64,000 nt of DNA from an uncultured Pseudomonadota bacterium (GCA_903848935.1 CAINHO010000001.1:42271-106270); one strand, 5' to 3'; counted from the stretch's first letter, positions 15,470 to 24,820 are shown. The notes: generated from the sequence alone by a model not told the origin. Made by a program: numbers and translations.

Positions 15470-18088
15470 ATGATAAGAAAATTCGTTGTTTTATTAACTT
15501 TAATGTTGCTTCTCGCTGTGAATTTCAGCATCTGGAGTTACGTTAATAACCCGCTACAAATTCAACCGTGGACAAAAACCACAATGGGCGTGACGTATGA
15601 CCCAATGCGAAAACAAGACACGCAAAACAGCAATACATTTCCCAGTGCGGAAGAAATCGAAAATGATTTTGCCTTGCTAACGAATAAAGTCTTTGCCGTG
15701 CGGACGTATAACGTTTCCAAAGAAAAAGGTCTGGACAAAATTCCTGAACTTGCCGCGAAACACAATTTAAATACGACGGTAGGTGCGTGGATTGATGTTG
15801 ATCCCGAAGAGAATCGCAGACAAGTCGATACGTTGATTGAAATTAACAAACAATACAATCCGAAATTGATTCGCCTCATGGTGGGGAATGAGTATTTATT
15901 ACGCCGCGCCTTAACGGTGAGTGATGCCGAAGAGCAATTGATTGGTTATATTCGTGAAGTTAGAAAAAATTCAACTCGTCCCGTAAGTACCTCTGAAACG
16001 TGGGACATTTGGATTAAACACCCGAAATTAGTCGATGAAGTCGATTTTATTGCGATTCACGTTTTACCGTATTGGGAAGGAATCGCCGCTGAAGATGCCG
16101 TCGATTATGTATTTGACCGTTATAACGAGGTTAAAAAAACTTATCCGAATAAGCCGATTATCATTACCGAGGTGGGCTGGCCGTCAGATGGTCAACCCGT
16201 TAGACACGCCACGGCATCCGTTCACAATCAGGCAAAATTTCTCCGTGATTTCTTAAATCGTGCGGATCAAGAAAAAGTCACCTATTACGTTGTTGAAGCC
16301 TTTGACCAACCTTGGAAAAAATCCATTGAGGGTTCAGCGGGCGCGTATTGGGGGATTTTTAACGCGGACAGACAACCCAAATATCCTATGGATGGCGATG
16401 TCATTGCTTTGCCAAATTGGGAAAATTGGGCGGCGGGCGCGGGCATTTTCAGTTTGGTGTTGATGGGCTTGATTTTGCTTACTCGCAGCAGTTTAAAATT
16501 GTCCGGTATTTTCTTTTTTGGCTTGATGGCGAATCTCGCCGCATCAGTGATTTTCTGGTCAGTTTCAAGCGGCGCACAGCAGTATCAAACCACGTTAAGT
16601 CTTACCTTGTGGTGCTTAATGATTTTGATGCAGGTATTAGCGACGGTTATTTTACTGATAGAAAGTTTAGAAATTGCCGAAGTCGTTTGGCATCGCAAAA
16701 CCATTCGTACTTTCCAACCGCTTACGCCAACAGCGGATTTTAAATATCCCAAAGTATCGTTGCATTTGCCGATTCATAACGAACCACCGTTAATGGTTCG
16801 CAAAACTTTAGAAGCCTTGGCAAAAGTGGATTATCCGAATTTTGAAGTGTTGGTGATGGATAACAACACAAAAGATGATGCGGTTTGGATGCCGGTAAAA
16901 GAAGATTGCGAACGCTTAGGCGAACGTTTCCGTTTTTTCCATTTAGAAAATTGGCCTGGATTTAAAGCCGGAGCCATCAATCACGCGCTTGAACAAACCG
17001 CCGAAGATGCTGAAATTATCGCGCTTATCGATAGCGATTATGTGTTGTCACCCGATTGGTTAAAATCGATGGTGCCGTATTTCGATAATCCAAAAGTCGG
17101 CTTTATTCAATCGCCACAAGATTACCGCGACCGTCATCAAAGCACGTTTAAAGAATTTTCCTATTGGGAATACGCGGGCTTTTTCAACATCGGCATGGTG
17201 CAACGCAACGAATACAACGCCATTATCCAACACGGCACGATGACGATGATTCGCAAATCGGCGTTAATCGAAGTCGGACGCTGGTCAGAATGGTGCATTT
17301 GTGAAGACAGCGAGTTGGGCATTCGTTTATATGAAGCGGGTTATGATTCGGTTTATGTGAAAGATTCTTTCGGTAAAGGTTTAATGCCCGACACGTTCTC
17401 AGGCTATATGACACAACGTTTCCGTTGGGTTTATGGTGCGATGCAAATTATCAAAGCGCATTGGCGCAGCTTTTTACCGACCAGCAACGCGCTAACTGCC
17501 GCACAAAAGTATTATTTCGTTGCGGGTTGGTTGCCGTGGTTTTCAGATGCGTTGGCGTTAGTCTTTACGACGACCAGTTTGTTAATCACTTCGTTTGTTG
17601 TTTACGATCCGTCGCATCCCGAATTACCCGCCAACGTATTTTTGATGCCAACGGTTGGACTGTTTGTGTTCAAGATTATTCGCGGTTTATGGTTGTATCA
17701 AGCACGAGTTCCGTGTTCTGTTTGGCATTCATTGGGTGCTGCGTTATCGGGTTTATCTTTGACGCATACCGTCGCGCTTGGCACGATTCAAGGGCTATTC
17801 ACGTCGGGAAAACCATTTATGCGAACCCCGAAATATGAATCTCAAGGCGCGTTATTTTCTGGCTTACGGATTATTCAACAAGAGCTGTTGTTGTTAATTT
17901 TGCTTGGCTGGGGGATTTTTGAAATCAGCAGATTGGAATATGTCGATAATTTAAATGGTAAATTGTGGATGGCAATTTTGGCTGTTCAAGCAGTGCCATA
18001 TTTCGCGACGTTAATCACCACGTTAATCAGTGTTGCACCAAGTTATTTCACTAACAAATCGGCAGAAGAATTAGACGACGATGTGTAA
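15470..18088 (+). CDS. ndvB: GH17-GT2 fusion, NdvB-type beta-glucan synthase
   Basis: The 872 aa protein begins with a membrane helix (about 5-25). A periplasmic family-17 glycoside hydrolase domain (about 35-310) follows. Its acid/base Glu is E141 (VGNEY) and its nucleophile E234 (ITEVGWPS). Two membrane helices come next, then a family-2 glycosyltransferase with D521/D523 and the QRFRW motif at 649-653, and last several membrane helices. The layout matches Pseudomonas NdvB (PA1163 type), which makes and remodels cyclic beta-1,3-glucans. The GT domain should use UDP-glucose in the cytoplasm and the GH17 domain act as a transglycosylase outside. No strong ribosome binding site precedes the ATG. 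It stands alone as a single-gene unit. Confidence 0.88.
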   Translation: MIRKFVVLLTLMLLLAVNFSIWSYVNNPLQIQPWTKTTMGVTYDPMRKQDTQNSNTFPSAEEIENDFALLTNKVFAVRTYNVSKEKGLDKIPELAAKHNLNTTVGAWIDVDPEENRRQVDTLIEINKQYNPKLIRLMVGNEYLLRRALTVSDAEEQLIGYIREVRKNSTRPVSTSETWDIWIKHPKLVDEVDFIAIHVLPYWEGIAAEDAVDYVFDRYNEVKKTYPNKPIIITEVGWPSDGQPVRHATASVHNQAKFLRDFLNRADQEKVTYYVVEAFDQPWKKSIEGSAGAYWGIFNADRQPKYPMDGDVIALPNWENWAAGAGIFSLVLMGLILLTRSSLKLSGIFFFGLMANLAASVIFWSVSSGAQQYQTTLSLTLWCLMILMQVLATVILLIESLEIAEVVWHRKTIRTFQPLTPTADFKYPKVSLHLPIHNEPPLMVRKTLEALAKVDYPNFEVLVMDNNTKDDAVWMPVKEDCERLGERFRFFHLENWPGFKAGAINHALEQTAEDAEIIALIDSDYVLSPDWLKSMVPYFDNPKVGFIQSPQDYRDRHQSTFKEFSYWEYAGFFNIGMVQRNEYNAIIQHGTMTMIRKSALIEVGRWSEWCICEDSELGIRLYEAGYDSVYVKDSFGKGLMPDTFSGYMTQRFRWVYGAMQIIKAHWRSFLPTSNALTAAQKYYFVAGWLPWFSDALALVFTTTSLLITSFVVYDPSHPELPANVFLMPTVGLFVFKIIRGLWLYQARVPCSVWHSLGAALSGLSLTHTVALGTIQGLFTSGKPFMRTPKYESQGALFSGLRIIQQELLLLILLGWGIFEISRLEYVDNLNGKLWMAILAVQAVPYFATLITTLISVAPSYFTNKSAEELDDDV

Positions 18089-18119
18089 CTATTTCGTTTA
18101 GGCTTAATCGGTAGTGAAA

Positions 18120-18155
18120 CAGGGCGACCACAAAGGATCGCCCTGACGAGATTTT
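18120..18155 (+). terminator. Probable terminator after ndvB
   Basis: Stem CAGGGCGA (18120-18127) with TCGCCCTG (18138-18145), followed by an interrupted T-rich tract. The 191-base gap to the next gene otherwise shows only A+T-rich leader sequence with no clear promoter hexamers. Confidence 0.5.
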
Positions 18156-18279
18156 GGTTTTGTGGGCAGATTTCTGTATACGATATGATGAAGGCGAATA
18201 CTTAACACGACCCTCTTGCGAAATCTGTTAGCATCGTGAAGAATGCTTTAACTTCACTTCTAATTTCGTATAGAAAATC

Positions 18280-21200
18280 ATGGCTACCATTACAGATAAA
18301 ACCGCTCCCAAACTTGTTTCTTCAACACCCAAGGCAGGGAGTGTTGCTATCGCAACAACTGCAAATTTAGCGCTGACATTTAACGAACCCATTAAAGTCG
18401 GCATCGGCACTATCATCATTACCGACGGCACAGATAGTCACAAAATTGTTATAACAGACAAAAAACAAGTGAGCGTCAGCGGCAGTCAAATCACCCTCAA
18501 TCCCACCACCGATTTACTTGCGGGTCATCATTACAGCGTCACTATTCCCACCACCGCAATTAAAGATTTAGCAGGCAATAAATATGCTGGTATTAGCAAC
18601 AACGCCACGTTAAGTTTTGATACTGCTGCCGCCACACCGCCGTTTTTAGTCTCCTCAACGCCTTCGGCAAACAGTACCGGTCTAAAAATAAATCAAAACT
18701 TAGTGCTGACGTTTAACGAAATCGTCAAAGCAGGCAGAGGCGATATTGTTATCAGTAACGGTTCGGATATTCGCCGCATTGCTATTTCGGACAAGAGCCA
18801 AATCACTTTTAACAATAAAACCGTCACGATTAACCCGTCAGATGATTTGCTCGCTAACAGCGATTACACCGTACTATTTTCCGCCGACGTGATTAAAAAT
18901 AAAGCGAACATTTCCTTTTTGAATGCGCCGCTACCTTTCACTACGCAAGATTTAGCCCCGCCACAATTAGTCAGTTCCACACCTGCCGAAGGCGATATTA
19001 TTGATAACACCAGCAATCTTGTGTTGACCTTCGATGAAAAAGTGCAAGCTGGAAGCGGCAACATTGTGATTACCAACAATAACGACGATACCCGCACCAT
19101 TTCCATTGCCGATAAAACGCAAGTCACCATCGCCAATAACGTCGTTACTATCAATCCCACCGCAGATTTAAACAGCAACAGTCCTTATGTGTTGGAATTC
19201 AATAACGGCGTGGTTCAAGATTTAAGCGGAAACAAATTTGTCAGCGTGGATGGCGCGACGGCGTTGAATTTTACTGCCCTTAGTAAACCCATAACCGGTA
19301 AAGTCAGCGACGGTTATTTGAGCGGCGCAACCATTACGCTCACCGATTCCGCTGGTAATATCTATACTCAAATCAGTGACGCACAAGGTAATTTCACTTT
19401 CCCCGCTGGTACGCCAAACGGTGTCCTCATGGCTGTTGGCGGCACGGATTTATCAACCGGTCAACCATTTCAAGGCGTGTTAAAAGCCCCCGCTGGTTCG
19501 GTGATGATTACGCCACTCACCACGTTGCAAGAAAGTTTTATTGAAAAAGAAAACATCACCGCTGCACAAGCTGAAAAATTAGTGGCTACCGCGTTGGGAT
19601 TTGATGCCACTAAAATCGATTTGCAAAATTACGATCCGACAGTCGCGTTATTGAAAGCCGACATCACGGGTGTGGCGGCAGACAAAACCGCTGCGACAAA
19701 AATGCTCGCGATTACCGCCGAAGTCTCTAATTTCCTCGTAACTGCGGGTGAAATTCTGCAATCCGCTGTTGATTATACCGAGACAACAATAGGTAATTTA
19801 TCCGCCAAAGTGGCTAATGATGCGTTGGTGAATGCACTCGTTACCGCCATTGAAACAGATATTAAAACGGGCGACGGTGTGATTGATTTGGCAAATCCAG
19901 CGTTATTGAAAACGGTATTTACTCAAGCCGCCACGTTAGCCGCCGCGAATTCAATCGGGAAAAATGACACGAGCTTTACCACGAACATCAGCAAAATAAC
20001 CGACACCGTCGTTACAGTTTTGAAAGATGCTGCCGATAACGTCGCGGCGGCGGTAAATAACGGTGGAAGCGCGTCCACATTACTCACGAATATCGACAAA
20101 GTGTCGGCGTTTACACAAAACACCATCGGCGGAAGCGTCTTGCAAAACATGACGACCAGCGACGCACTGTCTGCATTTACAGGTACTACAGCCGATAACA
20201 GTATAGCCGCCCTATCCGTTACGCCGCTTTCAGGTGTCGCTTCGAAAAATGATTTGATAGCACAAATTCTGGCGGATGCGGCAACCGCTAAAGCTGCCAC
20301 TGATGCGAAAGTTGCCGCCGCAAAAGCTATTTCGGATGCTGCGGCTGCAAAAGCTATTTCGGATGCTGCCGCTGCAAAAGCTATTTCGGATGCTGCCGCT
20401 GCAAAAGCTGCTTCGGATGCTGCCGCTGCAAAAGCTGTTTTGGACGCTGCTGCTGCAAAAGCTATTTCAGATGCTGCCGCTGCAAAAGCTATTTCAGATG
20501 CCGCTGCGGCAAAAGCTATTTCGGATGCCGCCGCTGCAAAAGCTATTTCAGATGCCGCCGCTGCGAAAGCTATTTCGGATGCTGCCGCTGCAAAAGCTAT
20601 TTCAGATGCCGCCGCTGCAAAAGCTATTTCGGATGCCGCCGCTGCAAAAGCTGTTTCGGATGCCGCCGCTGCAAAAGCTGCTTCAGATGCTGCCGCTGCA
20701 AAAGCTGCTTCGGATGCTGCCGCTGCAAAAGCTGCTTCGGATGCTGCCGCTGCAAAAACTGCTTCAGATGCCGCCGCTGCAAAAGCGATTACAGATAAAG
20801 CTACTGCCGATGCCGCTGCAATACTTGCCGCTGCACAAACTGCCGCCGCCACACAAGCCGCTTCCGCTGCTGCCGCTGCAAAAGTGGCTTCGGATGCCGC
20901 CGCCGTTGCCGCTGCAAAATTGATTTCCGATGCACAAGCACTTGCTGCCGCCACGCTTGCCGCCGCCGCAGATACTACCCCGCCGACGTTAGCGTTGAGT
21001 ACGCCCGCCGATAATGCCACAGGGGTCGTTATCAATAACAACATCGTGATGACGTTTAGCGAAAACATAAAAATCGGTAGCGGCAATATCGTGATTGCCA
21101 GCACCAGTGACACGCGCACCATTTCTGTTTCGGACACGTCACAAGTTTCAATTTCAGGGAATTCGGTCACGATCAATCCCACCGCTGATTTGAATGAAGG

Positions 21201-21735
21201 CGTGAACTACAACGTGACATTAGCGTCTGGTGTGATTAAAGATTTGGCGGGAAATAATTTTGCAGGTATTAGCGATGCCACCGTGTTGAATTTCACCACG
21301 CTGATTACGCCTATCGGTACCGTCAATAATGAAACATCAGGTGCTGACATAATTAACGCGAATCAAGGGGACGTGACGGGGACTGCCAAAGCATTTACGG
21401 CGACGAGTAGTGACCAATATGTCATTCAAGCTGCCCTAGTAAACGGTGCGCTATCTTCCGCTAACATTACGATTGCCAATTTTAGTGCAACGAATAAACT
21501 CGTTTTTAATGTGAATGAATCCACAACTCATGTCGGTGTAACCGCCGATTTTGTTATCGTCGATTCGCTTTATAACATCGCTGATAATGGCACTGATGTT
21601 TCACTCTTCACAAATGATGGCAACGGTAATGTTCAATACATTACGCTTCTTGGGATTTCACACGCAGGAGTCACTATCGATAATATCACTCAGCTCAACA
21701 CAGTTTTAGGCAATAATGCAGTAACTTTCATTTAG
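18280..21735 (+). CDS. Large secreted repeat protein with Ig-like domains and Ala-rich repeat
   Basis: The protein is 1151 aa, has no cysteine and no Sec signal, and looks like a type I secretion substrate or surface adhesin. Three SbsA/Big_5-type Ig-like domains of about 105 aa (roughly 8-110, 120-225, 227-335) share the pattern LVSSTP...LTFNE...IVI. A Cna-B-like segment (about 338-405) and a helical region (about 410-680) follow. Then come 17 copies of a 9-residue Ala-rich repeat (683-835), more Ala-rich helix, and a fourth Ig-like domain (about 898-1005). The C-terminal module (about 1018-1151) also occurs in the next two secreted proteins. No ribosome binding site is obvious. No type I secretion genes are in the window. 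Confidence 0.85.
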   Translation: MATITDKTAPKLVSSTPKAGSVAIATTANLALTFNEPIKVGIGTIIITDGTDSHKIVITDKKQVSVSGSQITLNPTTDLLAGHHYSVTIPTTAIKDLAGNKYAGISNNATLSFDTAAATPPFLVSSTPSANSTGLKINQNLVLTFNEIVKAGRGDIVISNGSDIRRIAISDKSQITFNNKTVTINPSDDLLANSDYTVLFSADVIKNKANISFLNAPLPFTTQDLAPPQLVSSTPAEGDIIDNTSNLVLTFDEKVQAGSGNIVITNNNDDTRTISIADKTQVTIANNVVTINPTADLNSNSPYVLEFNNGVVQDLSGNKFVSVDGATALNFTALSKPITGKVSDGYLSGATITLTDSAGNIYTQISDAQGNFTFPAGTPNGVLMAVGGTDLSTGQPFQGVLKAPAGSVMITPLTTLQESFIEKENITAAQAEKLVATALGFDATKIDLQNYDPTVALLKADITGVAADKTAATKMLAITAEVSNFLVTAGEILQSAVDYTETTIGNLSAKVANDALVNALVTAIETDIKTGDGVIDLANPALLKTVFTQAATLAAANSIGKNDTSFTTNISKITDTVVTVLKDAADNVAAAVNNGGSASTLLTNIDKVSAFTQNTIGGSVLQNMTTSDALSAFTGTTADNSIAALSVTPLSGVASKNDLIAQILADAATAKAATDAKVAAAKAISDAAAAKAISDAAAAKAISDAAAAKAASDAAAAKAVLDAAAAKAISDAAAAKAISDAAAAKAISDAAAAKAISDAAAAKAISDAAAAKAISDAAAAKAISDAAAAKAVSDAAAAKAASDAAAAKAASDAAAAKAASDAAAAKTASDAAAAKAITDKATADAAAILAAAQTAAATQAASAAAAAKVASDAAAVAAAKLISDAQALAAATLAAAADTTPPTLALSTPADNATGVVINNNIVMTFSENIKIGSGNIVIASTSDTRTISVSDTSQVSISGNSVTINPTADLNEGVNYNVTLASGVIKDLAGNNFAGISDATVLNFTTLITPIGTVNNETSGADIINANQGDVTGTAKAFTATSSDQYVIQAALVNGALSSANITIANFSATNKLVFNVNESTTHVGVTADFVIVDSLYNIADNGTDVSLFTNDGNGNVQYITLLGISHAGVTIDNITQLNTVLGNNAVTFI
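20326..20784 (+). repeat. Tandem repeat, 17 copies of a 27-bp unit
   Basis: The unit encodes A-I/A/V-S-D-A-A-A-A-K. Seventeen consecutive in-frame units fill exactly 459 bp inside the secreted protein. Substitutions between units are mostly synonymous (GCT/GCC, TCG/TCA) or limited to the second residue. The peptide should form a long alanine helix or coiled-coil stalk. Copy number is likely to vary between strains. Confidence 0.95.
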
Positions 21736-21765
21736 TAATTTTTCACATAAAGAAGAGGTTTTATC

Positions 21766-23489
21766 ATGGCTATTCTAATTGCAAAAGCATCATCAGGTGG
21801 TTCACCTGTTTATACCTTCGGGTCAACTAACGAAACGGCGGGGACTGACATCTTCTACGGTATTAAGACTGTTGCAACCCCAACTTTAAACTTCACTAGC
21901 AGTGCGGCGAGCTTAGTTGTTGCAGCTGTTATCGACGGCGAAACCGTAAATTTAACCACTATTAAGCCTGCTGGTGCTGCTACGGTCGCATTGTCTGGTA
22001 ACGAAGTTGTTTTAACTAATAGTGCTAAGACGTATAAACTCGACGCATGGAATGCAGCCGAAACCGTTACTGTCAACTTTGGCAGTGGTGGAAAACTGAG
22101 CATTGCTAGAGATGGTAGCGGTGTTTTTTCTTATACCGAGACGGTTTATACCAACACGGGGGCTGCTGGTACTAACGTAACTAAAAACTCTGGTAATACG
22201 CTTGATTTTGCTATCCCTGTCACGCCGGTAATCACTCAAACTCGTCATACTTCAACAACTGTCACAGCGGACACAGCAGCTTTACAAGGTTCATACGCGA
22301 CTGCTTATCCTACTAGCGATGCGAATTGGGGAATTTATTTTGTAAATTCAAGTTTGGCTCAACCCACTACTGTTGGCGCACTTGTGACAGCTGTTAGCAC
22401 TCCGACTACAGCACTAGAAGTCAGTACGACTGCTTACAGTTCTGCTACCGTCACGATGGGCGATTTAGTTGATGGTACTTATAACGCCTACGCTGTGGAT
22501 AAATATGGCGATTTGTCTGCTGCTGGCACAACGGTCATTACTCAATTCTCAGATATAGCGGCTGTTGCTTCTGCGAATGCTTCTGCGGCGGCTGTTTCCT
22601 CTACTGCCGCTACGGCGGCTCAAACTTCTGCCAATGCTACCCTCACTATAATCAACACTGGTAATAGTGCCTATACCACGCTTGTTACTACCGACACGGG
22701 TCATGTGACCACTTATGCTAGTGATGCGAGTACCGCTGCGACTGCTGCTGCGACTGCTGCGACCAGTGCTGCGGGGGCTTCTACTATGTCTACAGCAACT
22801 GGTTACGCAACTACTGCAAATACCGAAGCTGGCAATGCCGCGACTGCTGCCACAGCGGCACAAACCGATGCGACTAATCTCAACGCTGACCTTGCAGTTC
22901 TTATCGCGCACGGCGTGCCAGGATTAGCCCCCGCACCTATCAATGCGTCGTTGAACGATTATGCTTCAAACGGAACTTTAGCAAGTGTTCCCAGTTACAT
23001 TAACGGCAATCAAGGTAATTCATTTGGAAGTCCGATTTCTTTTACTGCCAATTCACATGATGCGTTTATCATCGACACAGGTATCACAGGCGGGATTACC
23101 GACTCTGTCACCGCTGCTTCCGTTGTCGATACCCTTACTTCATTATCCGCCGCAAACATTACGATTGCTGGCTTTGGTACGACTAACGACCTCATTTTTC
23201 ACGTTGGTTCAACCTTTGCTGACAGTACCGATAATTTACTTGCACTTGATGCGCTTTACTCGATGCGCTTTACTCGGTTTCTGATACGGTGACGACACTA
23301 TGGGCATCGGGTAATACTTCTGAAATTGATACCATCAAACTAAGTAGAAACATTGACGGCAGTGTTCAACAAATTAGTCTCACAGATATTACAAATGGAA
23401 CTCATATTGCCTCAGCTGATGCTGTAGTTATTAACAGCGTTACTGCGTTGAGTACCCTTCTTGGTGGTCATATCCTATTCATTGCTTAA
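21766..23489 (+). pseudogene. Frameshifted secreted repeat protein (paralogue of the RTX protein)
   Basis: The reading frame from the ATG at 21766 (AGAGG site upstream) stops early at about 23292. A second frame carries on to 23489. The break is a 14-bp perfect tandem duplication at 23248-23275. Removing one copy joins the frames into a 569 aa protein whose end, LALDALYSVSD then LSTLLGGHILFIA, aligns with the C-terminal modules of its neighbours. The N-terminus (MAILIAK) matches that of the RTX protein at 25400 (MAILISQ), including a shared TNSAKTY/TNNAKTY block. The middle is rich in Ala, Thr and Ser. There is no cysteine. It could be a true pseudogene, a slip-strand on/off switch or a sequencing error. 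Confidence 0.85.
23248..23275 (+). repeat. 14-bp perfect tandem duplication causing a frameshift
   Basis: Copies at 23248-23261 and 23262-23275 are identical (GATGCGCTTTACTC). Fourteen bases is not a multiple of three, so the second copy shifts the reading frame. The downstream frame continues the protein family's conserved C-terminal module. Confidence 0.95.
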
Positions 23490-23517
23490 TCTGTAATTTC
23501 ATAAAGCGGGGCAGTTT

Positions 23518-23596
23518 TTAAACCTGCTGAAAACCTCAAAACCGCCCACTTCTTGTGAAAGAAGGGGCGGTTTTTTGTTGTGGTATGATTTGGGAA
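23518..23596 (+). repeat. Dispersed hairpin repeat, copy A (terminator-like)
   Basis: A 10-bp outer stem (23538-23547 with 23565-23574) encloses a 6-bp inner stem (CTTCTT/AAGAAG) with a GTGA loop. A run of T follows, so it can act as a terminator for the secreted-protein gene. The similarity to copies B and C extends past the hairpin through TGTTGTGG and, in A and B, TATGATTTGGGAA. The TATGAT could be a -10 for the next genes. Confidence 0.85.
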
Positions 23597-23622
23597 TGGA
23601 TTTTTAAACAGCGGAATTGACG

Positions 23623-23829
23623 ATGCCCCCCAAAATTAGAGAACTCATTGAAATTTTAGAAGCTGCTGGCTTTGAAAACAGAGGCGGTAAAGGTAGCCAT
23701 CGGAATTATAAGCATCCGAATGTTGCAACTTCAGTGACAATTTCTGGAAAATCTGGCGCGGATGCAAAACATTATTTGATTAAAGCGGTGAAACTGATAT
23801 TGGAGGATTCAAAAAATGAAAACGAGTAA
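23623..23829 (+). CDS. hicA: HicA-type mRNA interferase toxin
   Basis: The 68 aa protein has the double-stranded-RNA-binding-like HicA fold, with helix REL.EILEAAGF followed by the catalytic-histidine block GGKGSHRNYKHP (H26). HicA toxins cleave mRNA independently of ribosomes. The ATG at 23623 has a GCGGA site; an upstream TTG is possible. It overlaps hicB by 14 bases, the usual coupled toxin-first order. The pair sits between copies A and B of the dispersed hairpin repeat. Confidence 0.92.
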   Translation: MPPKIRELIEILEAAGFENRGGKGSHRNYKHPNVATSVTISGKSGADAKHYLIKAVKLILEDSKNENE

Positions 23830-24046
23830 TCATTATCCCAAAATAGTGGAATGGTCTGATGAGGACGGTTGTTACATCGGCAGTTGTCCAGGTTTAATGT
23901 ATGGTGGCTGTCATGGTGATGACGAGGTAAAAGTGTTTAAGCAATTGTGTAAAATTGTAGACGAATGGATTGAGATTTATAAGAAGGACAATATAGCTTT
24001 ACCAAAGCCGGTGTCGATGGATAAATTCCACAGTATAGCGGCTTGA
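23816..24046 (+). CDS. hicB: HicB-type antitoxin, short form
   Basis: The 76 aa protein has the HicB partial RNase H fold: first strand PKIVEWSDEDGCYIGSCPGL, then the helix VKVFKQLCKIVDEWIE. It should neutralise HicA by direct binding. It ends soon after this domain and lacks the C-terminal helix-turn-helix or RHH DNA-binding domain of longer HicB proteins. Autoregulation may therefore be weak or absent. Overlap with hicA implies translational coupling. Confidence 0.9.
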   Translation: MKTSNHYPKIVEWSDEDGCYIGSCPGLMYGGCHGDDEVKVFKQLCKIVDEWIEIYKKDNIALPKPVSMDKFHSIAA

Positions 24047-24057
24047 TTTTAATTCGT

Positions 24058-24127
24058 TCAAACCCCCAAAACCGCCCACTTCTTGTGAAGGAAGGGGCGG
24101 TTTTTGTTGTGGTATGATTTGGGAAGA
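24058..24127 (+). repeat. Dispersed hairpin repeat, copy B (terminator-like)
   Basis: The same hairpin as copy A (arms 24068-24077 and 24095-24104, then a T run), with one change in the inner stem and one T fewer. It follows hicB and precedes the RelE-type toxin gene. The shared downstream sequence again includes TATGATTTGGGAA. Confidence 0.85.
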
Positions 24128-24175
24128 TGTGGTTTTGCGATTTCATTTTTGTTTCCTTTAAAATACAATTAGCCC

Positions 24176-24820
24176 ATGAAATACGAAATTAAAAAATCTA
24201 CATCATTTGAGACTTGGATTGAAGAACTCAAAGACCCCGTGACACGAAATAGATTACTACTTCGACTTAATCGCGTGAGCGAAGGGAATTTCGGCAAGCT
24301 TGACATCCTCCCCGCCCTAAAGGGTTTAAACGGGGATTCCTTATTGCTAAGGAGCAGGCGTGTATCGCTACTACCTACTGGTTTCTGCTGCTGACTGCAT
24401 TACAGCGCGGTTCACTTCACAGACTAGCCCCCGATAGACCTCGGGTTATTTTTACAACTTTTACTAACATTTTCGAGGCTTCACCATTGTCGCTTGGTTT
24501 TCGCTGATATAGATTTGAAATCCTCTACTAACTGGTTGCGATACTAACACAAAGCTGAAGAATATCGCTACTGTGAAGGCGGTCGAATTGAGCCGCTTAC
24601 ATCCCCGCCCTAAACGGCGGGGTCTTTCGCTACTTAGGATAAATTACTTGCGCCGAATTTGTTTGAGTTGAAATTTACTTTTGGCGGTGGGATTCGCATT
24701 TATTACACGCTCAGAAATAACCAATTTGTTTTCTTGTTGGCTGGCGGTAACAAAGCCACTCAAAGTAGCGATATTGAAAAAGCAAAAGCCATTTTACAAA
24801 TCCTTGAGGAAAAATCATGA
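24176..24820 (+). pseudogene. RelE/HI1419-type toxin gene interrupted by an inserted element
   Basis: The first 41 codons (24176-24299) encode the start of a RelE/ParE-superfamily addiction-module killer protein (FETWIEELKDPVTRNRLLLRL...EGNFG). The rest, ending ...NLFELKF...GGGIRIYYTL...FLLAGGNKATQ and IEKAKAILQ, lies at 24639-24820. The 339 bases between them are foreign. Deleting 24300-24638 keeps the frame and gives 101 aa, the family's usual size. The junction becomes G-K-H-K, matching the conserved G-D-H-K block of these toxins as I remember the family. The stop overlaps the antitoxin start (ATGA). As it stands only a 72-residue chimera can be made, so the toxin should be inactive. Confidence 0.85.
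24300..24638 (-). mobile_element. 339-bp non-autonomous IS200/IS605-like element
   Basis: Read on the minus strand, the element begins at 24638 next to TTTAT (plus-strand ATAAA, 24639-24643). It ends at 24300 with ...GGGGAGGATGTCAA. Each end has a subterminal hairpin: 24603-24609 with 24616-24622, and 24310-24317 with 24322-24335 (with a TTTAAA bulge). There is no target duplication and no room for tnpA or tnpB. Hairpin ends, lack of duplication, a short T-rich left target and a TCAA right end fit IS200/IS605 elements, and its small size makes it a MITE/PATE. The minus-strand right half may derive from a tnpB-associated omega-RNA region. The exact boundaries come from restoring the toxin frame. 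Confidence 0.75.

Noticed and set aside
20326..20784. Short direct repeats that could suggest a CRISPR array
   Set aside because: The units are contiguous, with no spacers, and encode protein in frame.
20276..20923. 215-codon plus-strand frame of Leu/Pro/Gln/Lys repeats
   Set aside because: It is an out-of-frame reading of the same tandem repeat inside the secreted-protein gene.
19923..21182. 419-codon open frame on the minus strand, rich in alanine
   Set aside because: It is the antisense shadow of the Ala-rich 27-bp repeat, whose codon pattern keeps the opposite strand open. It has no ribosome binding site and no family.
24176..24394. 72-codon frame as a complete small gene
   Set aside because: Only the first 41 codons belong to a toxin family. 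The rest is read out of the inserted element, and the true C-terminus lies at 24639-24820.
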